Shown here piece after piece: positions 35,848-46,976 of a stretch of DNA of 64,000 nt. The first letter of the stretch is position 1. Every line of letters starts with the position of its first letter. The translations under genes and the position numbers were made by a program. The notes beneath the pieces are model-generated. The model was not told the DNA's origin, made no database searches, and worked only from the letters and a program-made list of their open reading frames with translations. The stretch comes from Aplectana chamaeleonis (lineage: Eukaryota; Nematoda; Chromadorea; Rhabditida; Cosmocercidae), in contig JAPDOI010000172.1 of the NCBI GenBank assembly GCA_029168955.1, positions 682,001 through 746,000 of the forward strand. The letters run 5' to 3'.

Positions 35848-35922
35848 GTATTATTTCTATAAGAGCTTGTTCATTTCAGTACCTCTGCTGAGTCGTTCCG
35901 CTAATATCCCTTCTGCGGCCAG

Positions 35923-36200
35923 GGGCGGCATGCACGCACGTGGCGGGTTAGGTTGGGGTTAGGCAGGGTTTGGGGCGTCGGAGCGTTTGATCATTGCTGT
36001 GCGAGTGCTGGAGATAATCAATAGTTGGGGTCTCAGCGTGGTTTCGGCAGCCCCACCCTCCTACGTAGGGTTTGCGATGGAACGATTTTTCAGTGCTAGC
36101 CTAACCTCCTTTTAGCCCTCGCGCTGCTAACATCAAACGCGCCGACGCTCCAAACCCTGCCTAACCCCAACCTAACCCGCCGCGTACGTGCATGCCGCCC
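35923..36200. mobile_element. Hairpin MITE, CAG target (PIF/Harbinger-like)
   Basis: Ends GGGCGGCATGCACG and its inverse, arms of about 65 bp (gcgggttaggttggggttagg), flanked by CAG at 35920-35922 and 36201-36203. It lies in the first intron of gene 2. Confidence 0.8.
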
Positions 36201-36625
36201 CAGGTCTGCTACTTGAGCAGGCCGCATTTGATTTGGAAAAGTTTGACGCAACTGACGCTCACTCACAGAGCACTATAATGCCTCCAAAATACCTGGTTAT
36301 TTTCATTAGTGATCGCAGCGTTGTTCGCTTTGCTCTCTTAACACATTCTTCCAAGTTGTTTTCAATTTAAAACAAAAGATAAAAAGTTCCCACACATCTC
36401 AAGTCGTTTTCCACTTATACCCCCCAAAGGTAAATAGAAAACACATCGCAAGTGCAATCCGTTGCACTTCTGTATGAAATCAACTTGATTTCCGCTCTGA
36501 CTTTTCGCGAAAAAAAAACTCAAAATTGACTAGAAAAAGTCAGGCAGAGGGAGCTGGCATACGAAAATGGTTCGAAACAGAGTTTAAGTTGAAGTTTTGT
36601 ACGATTTATTATTGCTGATACTTAA

Positions 36626-37087
36626 AAACACAGAACACCCAAGAAATTTATTTTCAGATTTCATGATTTTCTTGGAGAAAGACTCTGAAATCGTCCAGGA
36701 CCCCCTGTGAACAGAGTTATGGCTCTTCAGAAATGCCTAGATTTTGAGGGTGAAAAATTTGTGGACGAGTTGTCTCAGGCCTGTATTTCGCTACATTCGC
36801 AATTGTTGCGCGAGAGTGAGCCAGGATATGGAGATAGTCCGGCAATGGACTGAAGAACGATGACTTGTTGGAATTCACACATCCATCGAGCCGCTATCGA
36901 GTTCGGAAATCTGGAAGGGGGTCGGGCCTGTGGTGCTGAGCGAAGGGGGTCGGGCCAGTGGTGGTCGCTTATATCTCGCTTATTTGGAGGGATTGAGGTC
37001 TCGCAGTTGGTCTGTGTTATACAGGAAGGGTCTTCTACACAATTCCATGCAAATCTCAAAATTCGTATCTGAGGGTGTACTGTGCCT
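36626..37087 (+). mobile_element. TTAA MITE (family P-A)
   Basis: TTAA at 36622-36625 and 37088-37091. The left end (aaacacagaacaccc) is diverged; the rest matches the copies at 3458 and 31544 (gtggacgagttgtctcaggcc, ttatatctcgcttatttgg). Confidence 0.8.
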
Positions 37088-37091
37088 TTAA

Positions 37092-38310
37092 ATGAGCTCA
37101 TCTTGTTCAACTTTTCGTGAATCACCTGCACCTACGACGCTTGCAAACATTTTCTCCCGAGTTGATTCCTTTGATTTCGATTGACCACAGAAGACCCGTG
37201 TCTGATGGTTGACTACCTCATCTGTCTCCTCCATGGTAATAGGGGTGTATCAGCGAGCTGGGAACTTGGCGCACCAGAACTGATGCAACACTTGTGGGAC
37301 TAGTCGCCCATAAGCTCGAGAAACTTTGTGTATTTCGAGAAACTTAATATGAATCGATTAGATGTAACCTTCTCTGCAACAAAAAAATGGCCTATTTCCG
37401 GTTCTAACGACCTGTAAAAACGAAGAAACCTACACAAATTCAAAACGTGATCGTGCAGCGATAGAGAACCTGAGGGTGTTGGATCGTTTTTTCAGTGAAT
37501 GGTGAACAGGATCTCTGAAGACACACAATTTTCATGAAATAACCTACTGCGAACTCGACGGTATTCATCTCTGCCTTCCAACACGTACACGTGGGAAACT
37601 AATCCTATAGGACCATCTTGATGCATAGGTCGCGCATTTGAAGCTTAATTTGGCGGAAGACCTAAGGTCTACCAGAAGAACCCGAGAGCAAGATACTATG
37701 GACCAAAACCGGCCCGGCCAGTATTCGAAACCAGTGCATCTGTGCCCCATTTTTCGTTAACCTGATATAGTCAAGACGTAAAACTTGAACATGTGCTCCT
37801 CAAGATTTTCTATCGGCCCGTACACATTTAACCAACCTTATCAAAAACGATGAAGTATGGAAGTTTTAAGAAATTGCCTAAACTAAAGAAAAACGAGAGG
37901 TTCCCACAAACTGACGGGGGCAAGTTCTGGTTTGACCTATTTTGCTTTCCTATTCTTTTGGTAGATGTCTCAAAGATTTAGACCGAAATATTGGACCTGA
38001 ATCGTCCTATCGGCATACACCTACACGTCCACCTGCGAGTGGAAGGGACAAATACCGGCATCGTCTCCGCACCATTTTATTTTTTAAAAACTTTTGTCCA
38101 AGCTTCTGCCCACTATTCATTTTCAAAGCGATTTCACGCAATAAACTCCGGAAAGTTTTGAGAGAGAGGTTTAGTGACGAGAAAATATCGTACGACGTGT
38201 TTGGAAACCCGCATATACCGGAACCCCACAAGTTAAAAACCTTGTACGGGTTTTCAATACGCAACCTGTACAGACACATGTTCCACCTCGTAAGTACTGA
38301 TATCGTCATG
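37092..38310. other. Intron sequence of gene 2, nothing recognised
   Basis: No motif or repeat match was found in this stretch. Confidence 0.4.
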
Positions 38311-38314
38311 TTAA

Positions 38315-39219
38315 AGGCACTGTTCGCTACAAACTTCATCTTCGAATTTCCCATGACGAACGCTTCTCGTGGCTCTCAGCGTCAAAGAAACGGGATGAAA
38401 GGCTACCCAGGAGCCGCAAAACGGCTCAGAAAAGTGGGCAAACCTCGCCGCTTTGGGCAAGTTCGGCCCCCTTCCGCCCCTCGACGTGAACAATGGAGCA
38501 CACGAGATCTTGAGATGAGCGATGGTTTCCGATCAAAAGCCCCGTTCTTTCCTTCATTCTCAACTCCTCTCTCTCTCTTTACTCATACATTGGCTGCAAA
38601 CGACGGAAATTATAGTTTACCGCAATGTTAAAAGGACATGGTGCGGTTGCGGTCACACACTAAACTACGGTGGTAGACGCCTAATTTCATTAGATCGACA
38701 GCACGGCTGATCTTTTCTCTGAGTTACGGTTTTTCTTGATTGTTTCTGCATTAATTTTGTTTCTTACTGTTGATATGTTGCGAATATGGGCTGCTCTTAG
38801 TGCGTGAGGGAAACTAGCCGTTTGTTCAGGCTTCGAAGTGTTATTTTTAAATTCTGTTTTGAAATCGAAAAAAACGGTAAATTCCTCTCACACACCAAGG
38901 AAAGCCCCTATTCGTAATATTATAAGAGTCAGAATCAAATGTAATGCCGAAGTAAACAAGAAAAAAAGAAACTTTAACTCACCCCAAAAATCAACCGTGC
39001 TCTCGATCGATCTTTCACCGTAGTTTTAGTGTGTGACCGCAACAGCGCCATGTCCTTTTAACATAGAGTTAGACTGTACAAGCTTTGGACAACTCAGCGA
39101 CCATAACTCCGTTCCGAGAAGGCCCTGTACGATTCCAGAGACATCATTAGAATCAGAATGGGACCGTTTTCAAGATAGGCGAAAAAACAGAAAAGGAATT
39201 TTTATCGTGGACACTGCCT
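38315..39219. mobile_element. TTAA MITE (family P-B) carrying a nested MITE
   Basis: TTAA at 38311-38314 and 39220-39223; ends AGGCACTGTTCGCTAC and ATCGTGGACACTGCCT. The internal block cgatggtttccgatcaaaagccccgttctt is shared, inverted or direct, with 44880-44945 and 45400-45430. Without the inner element it is about 476 bp, like its relatives. Confidence 0.8.
38632..39056. mobile_element. 425-bp TTAA MITE (third terminus type) nested in P-B
   Basis: TTAA at 38628-38631 and 39057-39060; ends AAGGACATGG.GC..TTGCGGTCACACACTAAA and the inverse, about 40 bp. A TTAA element has used a TTAA inside another TTAA element. Confidence 0.85.
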
Positions 39220-39627
39220 TTAATGGAGCAATGTTCACAGAAAAAAACGTGTCATTCGCTGGCAATCGCTCCATCGCTGCCATTTTGGCCGCGACGTAGC
39301 GACGGTCTGCGACCATTGAAAACGATTCTCCAGCAGCGAAGCAGTAAAACATACCGCGACCCAGCGATGCAGGACGTTTGCCTTGAAGCGATCACAATTG
39401 GGGCGCCTTTCCATTACTCGTGAGAAAAGAAAAAAGAGCAGTTGTCCCTCACATGACAGCAGCAACCACCTGCAGTCAAAACATGACCTAAAGGGTAAGA
39501 TTTGGCTCATAAAGTGTGTGAGCGACATAACTCACGGTACAAAATACTGGTCAGTGGGTTTGCATAACACATTAAATGTGGGAAGAGGTTCAGAAGACGT
39601 ACCATCTAAAAACAGTAATTTTTCAGA

Positions 39628-42441
39628 ATGGCAGCAGCTCTCAGCTGTCTTGTTGTGCTTGCTTTGGTCACTTGTTCACAATCAGTTCTTGTGAAAACCG
39701 CAAATGGGGATGAAACATCACACAATAGGTGAGATTTAGTTTTATAAGGTGAAGTGGTGGCCACACGCATGAATTTATTCATGTAGCCATGAATAAAATC
39801 AGTTTGATCGATATTCTCCTACGTAGTTGATCAAGGCATAACAACATCCGTATCGGAGGGAGCTACGAAGAGCTACCGTTAGCACATGCATTTCTGTAAA
39901 GAAGTTCGCAGAGCTGTAACGACAGGCGAGGGATCGCCGAGCGTCAGCATTGATGCGGCAACAAAAATGTTTCCGAACATTATCGGCGCCGCGTCGGTTG
40001 CCGCTCGCTGGCAGTGGCGCAGGGGCGTCGTAGCGTCAGAACACTCTGTGGTGCCCCTTCGTCGCCCTTCACGCCGCATCGGTCGCCCTCGTCGCCGACT
40101 GTAATCGATGGTGCGTCACCCAGCGCTATTCGTCGCTGCGAGCAACGCCGCGACTTCAACTCTGCAGGTCCCTTAGGAGGATGTTTATAATCTCTCCGCG
40201 AGGAGGCGTGGGGAAGAGCAATTTTTCATTATCGATCGTACGGATCAATATTATAGGATTGCACTGCGCCGTACCGCCCCACGGCGGGGTATAAACGACC
40301 TCTAATGTTGATCACGTGGAGCGGTACGATCGACATCATAGGATTACGACGTCGGAAGTGTGAGCGACGTCTAAGGCGTACGAGGGTATACACGAGAGAG
40401 ACTCAAAGGTCAACTTGAAGGACCAGGCCCTAAAACAATCGCGAACAACCCTACATAATTTCACCTCTCTAACTTGGAGTCCGTTTTCTGCGAATCTGGT
40501 TGCCCGACCGTATGTGACACTGAGAGGTTTAAGACACTGACACAATAAGGATATTGATCTGTTTTGCTAATCAGCCCACTTCTCTCTTGCTCACTTGTTA
40601 TCTGTTTTGCTACTCACCTTACTTCTCTCTTGCTCACTTGTTCAGATATTCAGTTACGATCCAAGCCATATAGGGGGTGTTCATAGGGCGTCGGAAGGAT
40701 GTATTACGATTATTCTTTTATCAAGGTAGAAATAGGCCTCACCTACAGGTTTTTCTCCTTCAGAGCGGCAGGCTGTGGGCTGTAGTAAACCCCCACAAAA
40801 TAAAGTTAAGATGATCCTAAACGATCGTATGAAGAAATGTTGGGATGATGTGTAAGATTATCTTGATAATATGGTGAAGGATATTAATCTCATCTGTAAG
40901 CGCATCATTCAGGTAATGAACATTTTCAAGAGGATGCTAATCTCATCAGGTTAGCTGAACTTTTACAGATCACCTGGACAGAGAAAAGCGAGAGAGCATG
41001 CATTCCCGGAGAAGCTCGTCTTATATTTAAAAGTAACCCCGGAGCGCCTCTTTTTCTCCAGATGAAATGCCAGTTATCACTATCAGCTTTCACAAAACAA
41101 CAAGCATCTCATTTCATCGATTGAGAAAGAAAGCATAGAGCTGGTCGATTAGAGATCGACCAAATACAGAATGAGGGCCGGCTTTTCTTATTCTCCCAGG
41201 TATAATCATGTGTTATCATATCATTAGTATGCGAGGACGACCGCTTTAGGGCGAATCACCGCTAATGGAATGAATACGGGCCCAAGTTCAGCGAACAGTT
41301 GTGACTGATAGCGATAATTATGAATCAATACGAAATTAAGATCATCTGGAATTTGTCTGGAAGAATATCACATCATTTTATCGAAATAGTATCAGATCAT
41401 CTGATAGGGGTGGTTTACTACAGCCCTGTGTCTCATGTTGTTCTCAAATTATAAATAATGCATTCTGGATGCAATGATGTCTCAATGAGTGCTTTTGGTA
41501 TCGATTCATCGAGCTATTGTCCGTAAAAATTCAAAGTCTTATCACTCATCGCAGGTGCATAAGCGCGCGCCTGCCCTCTCGCTATCCCTAACCTGCGCTC
41601 CGCACCCGCACGAACAACAGGATTTTTTTTACAGTGTCTACAACGGAAGTATACCATCATTGCCTTGACATTCCTTTCAAATATCGTTTTTTTTCGAGAG
41701 CCTAACGTGGAGACTAGTCTGCAACGTTCCAGCTCGGTACGCATATATTATGAAAACGCTCAGGAGTGCACGTAATGTCTGTCCGAATGAGACTGTCCGC
41801 CCATGCCGTCGGCGTGCGTGTCGGGCGGCCGTCACGAAGCCATTTTCCGGCCAAGCAATTACACGGTTCATATGCAGCTGGCTGGGGTATTAATCACCAT
41901 TCGTCTGATATTCCTGCTGATCGATCCACAGGTCCGAGAAATGCCTTTGCAACGACTGATCAACATGCTCGCGGACCGCGTAGGCGGACATTTTATTCGG
42001 ACAGAACACACATGTGTGCGCAGAAAGGCAGCTTACATAGAAACATCCTACTCAATCTTGATGACTGAAACTGATTTGAACTTCGAGTCGCAGTATCAGT
42101 ACAGCCCAAATCACGTCTTCCGTCCTGCCAGAATTCACGTTTCCCAAAGTGTGTGCGGCCATTACTTCTACAATAGAGCCAAAAAAACGTTAAAGACTAA
42201 TAAATTTTTGTCTTTCAGCGCCCAACTGCTTCGTGCTAAGCGACAATGGGGACCGTGGGGCGGAGGAGGAGGGTATGGACCGTGGGGCGGTGGAGGTTAT
42301 GGACCTTGGGGTGGAGGAGGCTATAGGCCATGGGGTGGAGGAGGATGGGGCTGGCCATATGGTGGGGGAGGTGGCTGGGGACCATGGGGCGGAGGAGGTG
42401 GCTGGTCACCATATGGCGGCTTCGGAGCACGTAGAGGATAA
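39628..42441 (+). CDS. Gene 2: secreted Gly/Trp-rich peptide precursor (NLP/caenacin-like)
   Basis: Two coding exons predict a 107-residue secreted protein. Exon 39627-39728 follows taatttttcag and encodes MAAALSCLVVLALVTCSQSV and ANGDETSHN, a signal peptide plus short propeptide; the donor gtgaga is in phase 2. The last exon starts at 42219 after tttgtctttcag, encodes S-AQLLRAKR, then from Q43 the mature part QWGPWGGGGGYGPWGGGG.., with further repeats and the end GGFGARRG before TAA at 42441. KR at 41-42 is a convertase-type site. Repeats of this kind are known from nematode NLP-29 and caenacin peptides made in the epidermis on infection or wounding; that role is inferred, not shown. Exon length, phase and flanks match gene 1. 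The 2.5-kb intron holds a MITE at 40778. A cuticle or eggshell Gly-rich protein is the main alternative. Confidence 0.7.
40557..40643. repeat. Two-copy 44-bp tandem duplication
   Basis: atctgttttgct..tca.c...acttctctcttgctcacttgtt occurs twice in a row inside the gene 2 intron. The pyrimidine-rich unit ends once in ttcag, a possible cryptic acceptor. Confidence 0.6.
40778..41425. mobile_element. 648-bp MITE with GGCTGTAGTAAACC ends
   Basis: Inverted ends GGCTGTAGTAAACC and GGTTTACTACAGCC, flanked by CTGTG at 40773-40777 and 41426-41430. The terminus is one base from that of the nested element at 27177-29625 (GGCTGGTAGTAAACC), so both probably share a mobiliser; the flanking duplication here could be read as 3 bp (TGT) or 5 bp. 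Confidence 0.7.
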
Positions 42442-42564
42442 GCATCAGTTTCTTTTAGGTCTACTACATGTTTCAAACCAGAAAATTCGAATCTTGCTAC
42501 TTCAAACCTTCAGGATCATATTGTTCTGGTGCAGATGCACGAAAGAGTACGGGAGACAAGTTTT

Positions 42565-43215
42565 TTAGCACCTTATTTAGGAAACTTGCCATCTCTACTC
42601 AATGCTGTTCAATTTATCATGTGCTCTACTCTTCGCCTCGTTTACAAATAAAAAATGCATGATCAAGTTCTTGTTTGTCACACATAACATTTATGCTTTA
42701 CACACTTTTGCTTTGAAAAGCCCTACCAGGGATGTGCAGAAATATCCGTTCCCTTGCTTTTGCTTCACGTCTTCCGGTCGTATTCGCGCATTTGTATTTC
42801 GGAAATTTTGAGAAGAATACGGAAAAAAAATCCAAAGAAGGGATATGCTGGTAAAAACACACTGTCGCATGAATCAATGTTTGGAAGAACACAGTACCCT
42901 ATCATATCTGAGGCGTGGATTCACGCTATTTTTATACAACACGTGTAACTTAACTCGTCTCAGTATGGGTTCATAAAGTGCAGTTTTCAGTTGGTTTCCC
43001 ATCTGGCTTATCATGTGATGTTAGATGCAGATGCGATGGATATATAGGGTTCTGATCGGTATAGCCATGTACGTATTCTATTGTGCTCGGTAATGGCGCT
43101 GACCCGTTAGGCAAACCTTGTGGAGACCTGCATGTGCGATCCCAGCACCTTCGATCCTGGGTTTGTTTCTCCGGGAAGCTGATGCTGACCCGTGCTAGAC
43201 TCCTTCAGAGAGTTG
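42565..43215 (+). repeat. 3' flank of gene 2, duplicated at 55785-59718
   Basis: Segments match in order: acttgccatctctactcaatgctgttcaa..atcatgtgctc (42586) with 55801; cttccggtcgtattcgc (42770) with 55994; cgtgtaact..tctcagtatgggt (42945) with 59461; gttctgatcggt.tagcc (43050) with 59570; gctgatgctgacccgtgctaga (43177) with 59697. The second copy is stretched to ~3.9 kb by insertions. Confidence 0.75.
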
Positions 43216-43531
43216 GGAAAGGAACCAGCTACGAAGAGACTGAGCTTTCGAAAGGCCTAACAGGCTCGACTATGAGGCTATTGTCAAAAAAACAGGAATT
43301 CGACAAAGTGTCCATTTCTGAATGAGATAGAAGCGAAAAACTGCGTTTTGCGGGAGAGATGGCAACAAGTAATCCATTATCTAGTATAAAAATTGAAGCT
43401 TACTGATAAGAAATGGACTATTAAAAACATGCAAAAGCTGAGATAAATAAAAGCTGCCAACTCAAATTCGTATTTAGTTTCATGGAATTTTATACTTAAA
43501 ATTCTTAATTCACACAGCTAACATGGGGTCC

Positions 43532-43692
43532 TGCCCGCCTGTTTTGAGAACCTGCGCACCTTCTGCGGGTCCTGCACACTTCTCGGGAGCTCCTGTCCAC
43601 TTTCTACGAGATCCTTAACAGTTCCCGTAAAGTTCTGCGCTATTCCCTAGAGTCCTGCACACTTCCTTTGAGGTCCTGCATACTCTCTGCAA
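43532..43692. repeat. Degenerate ~30-bp tandem repeat
   Basis: Units resemble ggtcctgcacactt.ct.cg.ga, repeated about five times with heavy divergence. Confidence 0.5.
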
Positions 43693-44510
43693 GCTCTTGC
43701 ACACAAGCGGAGACGTTTTATGCAGCTAGTTCTCAACGATTTTGACACTTACGGGAAGTTTTCTTCTAATTGGTAGTAAAAAGCCCTCTAACAGAAATCT
43801 CGATGATTCTGGGGAATTACATGAAGATTCGAGAGAATTCAGTTGAAACCTGTGGTATGTTATCAGGTATGTGGTATGTTATATGTTTTCGGCAGTAAAC
43901 TGCTAGAATATTTTGCGCCAAAAAACTTGCCTAGCAACAAGTTTGCAGTGATATTCCACGGTTATAAGAAGCATTCTTATCATGTTGATTGACATTCGGG
44001 CCGATTTTGGCTGTGATCTTGTTCTTTTTCTTCAGTGTTTGTCCCGCATGGTGGTCATATTTCGTTTATGCCTACGCTTACTATGACGCGCACTAAATGA
44101 TTAAACAACGTTCGACACACTCCCGTTGGTTCTGCTTTAGAGTTTGACAGACTGTACAGTCTTAAATAGTCATTTAGTTCTTTTTTAATTTGCTGCCATC
44201 ACAATCTCATTTCCTTGGTGTTAAAGATGATCCTCCGACAATCCAGACTGAAAAGCGTTCGAAAAGGAACCCTACTCCAACTATCCTCGTAAGTTTGCTG
44301 CAAACCTCGATGAAATTTAGTATTGTACAAATGTTTGCACCATGGAGGCGAAACACCTCCGTCTGTTTTTCGCGATGCATCCTAAGACTTGGCACTATCG
44401 ATATTGTCGTTTTCTCTATTGAAGGTTTGTTGTGAATAGAAGTATCTCGTAAGTGGGGCAAAAGGCGAAAACCGCAAAAAGACGGTTAGAATTGTTATCA
44501 TAATGTTGCT
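43693..44510. other. No recognisable feature
   Basis: Unique AT-rich sequence with short chance frames. Confidence 0.4.
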
Positions 44511-44519
44511 GAGTTGAAC

Positions 44520-44595
44520 ACAAACCTTACGCGTCAGGCAGGATTCGAACCCGCACCGCATGGCTTTCAAGAGTCACCATTTCACTACTTGCACC
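44520..44595 (-). tRNA. tRNA-like relic, possible Ser(TGA)
   Basis: The minus strand has a good T arm (GCGGG-TTCGAAT-CCTGC) with a canonical B box, and upstream CTTGAAA, which would place anticodon TGA in a seven-base loop next to TGAC/GCCA. The D arm and acceptor stem pair poorly and no serine-type long variable arm is present. A tRNA pseudogene or a SINE head fits better than a working tRNA. Confidence 0.35.
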
Positions 44596-44669
44596 TCGCT
44601 CTGCTTTTATTCACACATGAACTGAGTAGGCACAACAGCAATCACCCGATGACGGGTATGATCTGTTAA

Positions 44670-45155
44670 AGGCAGTGTCCACGATAATAATCGTTTTTCT
44701 GTTTCTAAGCCTATCTTGAAAACGAACCCGTGCTGATTCAAATGATGTCTCTTGGATCGCACAAGACCTTCTGGGAACGGAGTTATGGTCCCTCAAAGGT
44801 TGAGCTAAGGAAGCATGGTGGACGAGTTGTCCGAGGCTTGTAACTTCCGTATTTTGCAGTCGATGTATGCGAGCTGACCTGAGTAATGAGAGAAGTCGAG
44901 AATGAAGAGAAGAACGGGGCTAATAGTCGGAAACCATAGCTCATCTCACGATTCCAAGCCTTCATTCGTTCACGTCGGTGGGCGTGTGTTGCGCTTTTGG
45001 GGTTCGCTTTGCGCTCGAAGTGGCAACTTTGGGCTCTTTTGGGGCCCTTCCTGGCTCGTTTTCATGCGTTCTTCCCATGTTACCGTTACAGGGTCTCCCT
45101 CCACTACCCATTCCTAGTGGAATTTCAAACACTTTTTTCATCGTGAACACTGCCT
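44670..45155. mobile_element. TTAA MITE (family P-B)
   Basis: TTAA at 44666-44669 and 45156-45159; ends AGGCAGTGTCCACGATAATA and TTCATCGTGAACACTGCCT. 486 bp, non-coding. Confidence 0.85.
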
Positions 45156-45186
45156 TTAAGCACAAATGGGCATTAAATCCAGTTAA

Positions 45187-45666
45187 AGGCAGTGTTGACG
45201 ATAAAAAAATGTGTTTCGTTTCCATTAGGATTGGATAATAGAGGGGCACACTGTAACGTTGACGGCGAAAGAGCGCATGAAAACGAGCCAGGAAAAGCCT
45301 CGAAAAAACCTGAAGTTGACACTTTGAGCGCTCAGGCAAACCCCAAAAGCGCAATGCCCGCCCTCCGACGTGAACAATTGAAAACTCGAGATTGTTTGAT
45401 GAGCGATGTTTTCCGATAAATAGCCCCGTTCTTCCCTTCATTCTCAACTTCTCTCTTTACTCAGATCAGCTCGCATACATCGGCTGCAAAAGACAGAAGT
45501 TACAAGCCTCGGACAACTCACCCACCATGCTTCCCTAGCTCAATATTTAAGGGACCATAACTCCGTTCCCAGAAGGTCTTGTACGATTCCAGAGACATCA
45601 TTGCAATCATCGTCGGAAAAAGATAGGCGGAAAACAGAAAAACAATTTCCATCGTGAACAGTGTCT
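45187..45666. mobile_element. TTAA MITE (family P-B), opposite orientation to its neighbour
   Basis: TTAA at 45183-45186 and 45667-45670. Its internal order is the reverse of the element 31 bp to the left, so the pair 44670-45666 can form a large imperfect hairpin. Confidence 0.8.
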
Positions 45667-45670
45667 TTAA

Positions 45671-46141
45671 AGGCACAGTCCAACCTCAGAATTGTTTTTC
45701 TGTTTTTCACCTATCTTGAAAACGGTCTCACACCTGATTCCAATGATGTTTCTGAAATCGCACAAGACCTCCTAGAAACGAAGTTATGGCCCTTCAAATA
45801 TTGTGCTACAGAAGCATGGTGGACGAGTTGTCCGAGGCTCGTAACTTCCGTCATTTTCACCCGATGTACGCGAACCGACCTGAATAAAGAGAGAGGCTGA
45901 GACTTAAGAGAAAAACGGGGCTATTGGTCAGAAACCATAGTTGATCTCGCCGCTGTTGAGCTCGAAAGATCGTAAAAGGGACGTGTCAAAGTGGCTTCCC
46001 AAGGTGGGGTCCCAGGGTGGCTTCCCCCTATATCTCGCTTATTCGGAGGTATTGAGAACTCGCATTTGGCATGGGCTATATAGGGTGCATTTTCTTCACA
46101 ATTATGTGAAAATCTCAGATTTCGTCCCTGAGCTTGGACGG
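45671..46141 (+). mobile_element. MITE related to family P-A, sharing the TTAA of its neighbour
   Basis: Begins AGGCACAGTCCAACC directly after the TTAA at 45667-45670; ends near gagcttggacggtgaattt, where the right terminus is degraded. Colinear with 12733-13208. Confidence 0.75.
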
Positions 46142-46976
46142 TGAATTTGAGCTGAGGTCTTTTAAAGATAGAGTTTGGATGTTTTTGAATGTTTGATGCC
46201 TTTTTTCTGGCATGGCATATGATGACAATTTAGAATTATTTTAGAGGTTTCTAATGCGACTCAAAATATTGAGAACAAGCCAGGCCCACCTATGCTTGTA
46301 TTGTCTAGAGTACGATCACTGAAATCATGAACAGAGTAATCGATTGTTCTTCATTCTAAACCGAAGCCTAACGAAAGAAATTTGGGTATACATTTATGTT
46401 GGAATGTTTATGTAGTTGCTCACTCGTGATGCTATGACGGATTTACTGACGAACAATTTCACAAGTTCTCTTCCTTCCGGGTCTGAAAGAGTCACGGTCA
46501 ATTACGAAAGTGGACGATGTAATGGCTTACTGGTGAGCTCTCGCAGAATTTCGACGCTGAAGTTTAAAAAAAATGAGCAAGAGAAAAGTAGGCTTAGTGG
46601 CATACCTAATCAAAATCCCTGAAGGTTCTCATGTCGCTATTGAACACATTCCGTATAAGAGTCCTAGAGAATAAATTCCACGGCTCACTGTACTCTGAGG
46701 CGCACGTGATGATACGACAGCGCTCACTGGGTTGTGCCCTCTATGAAACGTCGTAATTCACATTCTTCGAGGCGCGAGCGGCACGCGCAACGCCTCGGCC
46801 TCCGTCTGGCCTACGCTCTCTCACTGTCTCTAACCTCCGCTCCGCACCAGCACGCGCAGGAACCAAGTAGATTTAGCCGTTTTATAGCCTGTAGTTGTTT
46901 CGGTTTTGCTTGATGCTGTTTAAAAACAATTCTTTATCTACAATTTCTATTTTGAACTCGCCTTTCTCGGTGGCTA
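46142..46976. other. No gene; contains the right end of a hairpin-MITE relative
   Basis: gccgttttatagcctgtag at 46876-46894 matches the right end of the MITE at 22182-22430. A ~95-bp GC-rich block at 46770-46865 resembles 41545-41640. Nothing else is recognisable. Confidence 0.45.

Noticed and set aside
37942..38631. A 229-codon plus-strand frame
   Set aside because: It runs from intron sequence into the P-B MITE and its nested element, so it is a composite without any recognised domain.
39886..40160. GC-rich block in the gene 2 intron as a small gene or CpG-type promoter
   Set aside because: Short frames on both strands lack motifs, and no matching block is in gene 1.
41803..42218. The first 139 codons of the long open frame leading into the gene 2 Gly-rich exon
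   Set aside because: A strong acceptor (tttgtctttcag) at 42218 and the matching structure of gene 1 show the exon starts at 42219; the upstream frame is intron.
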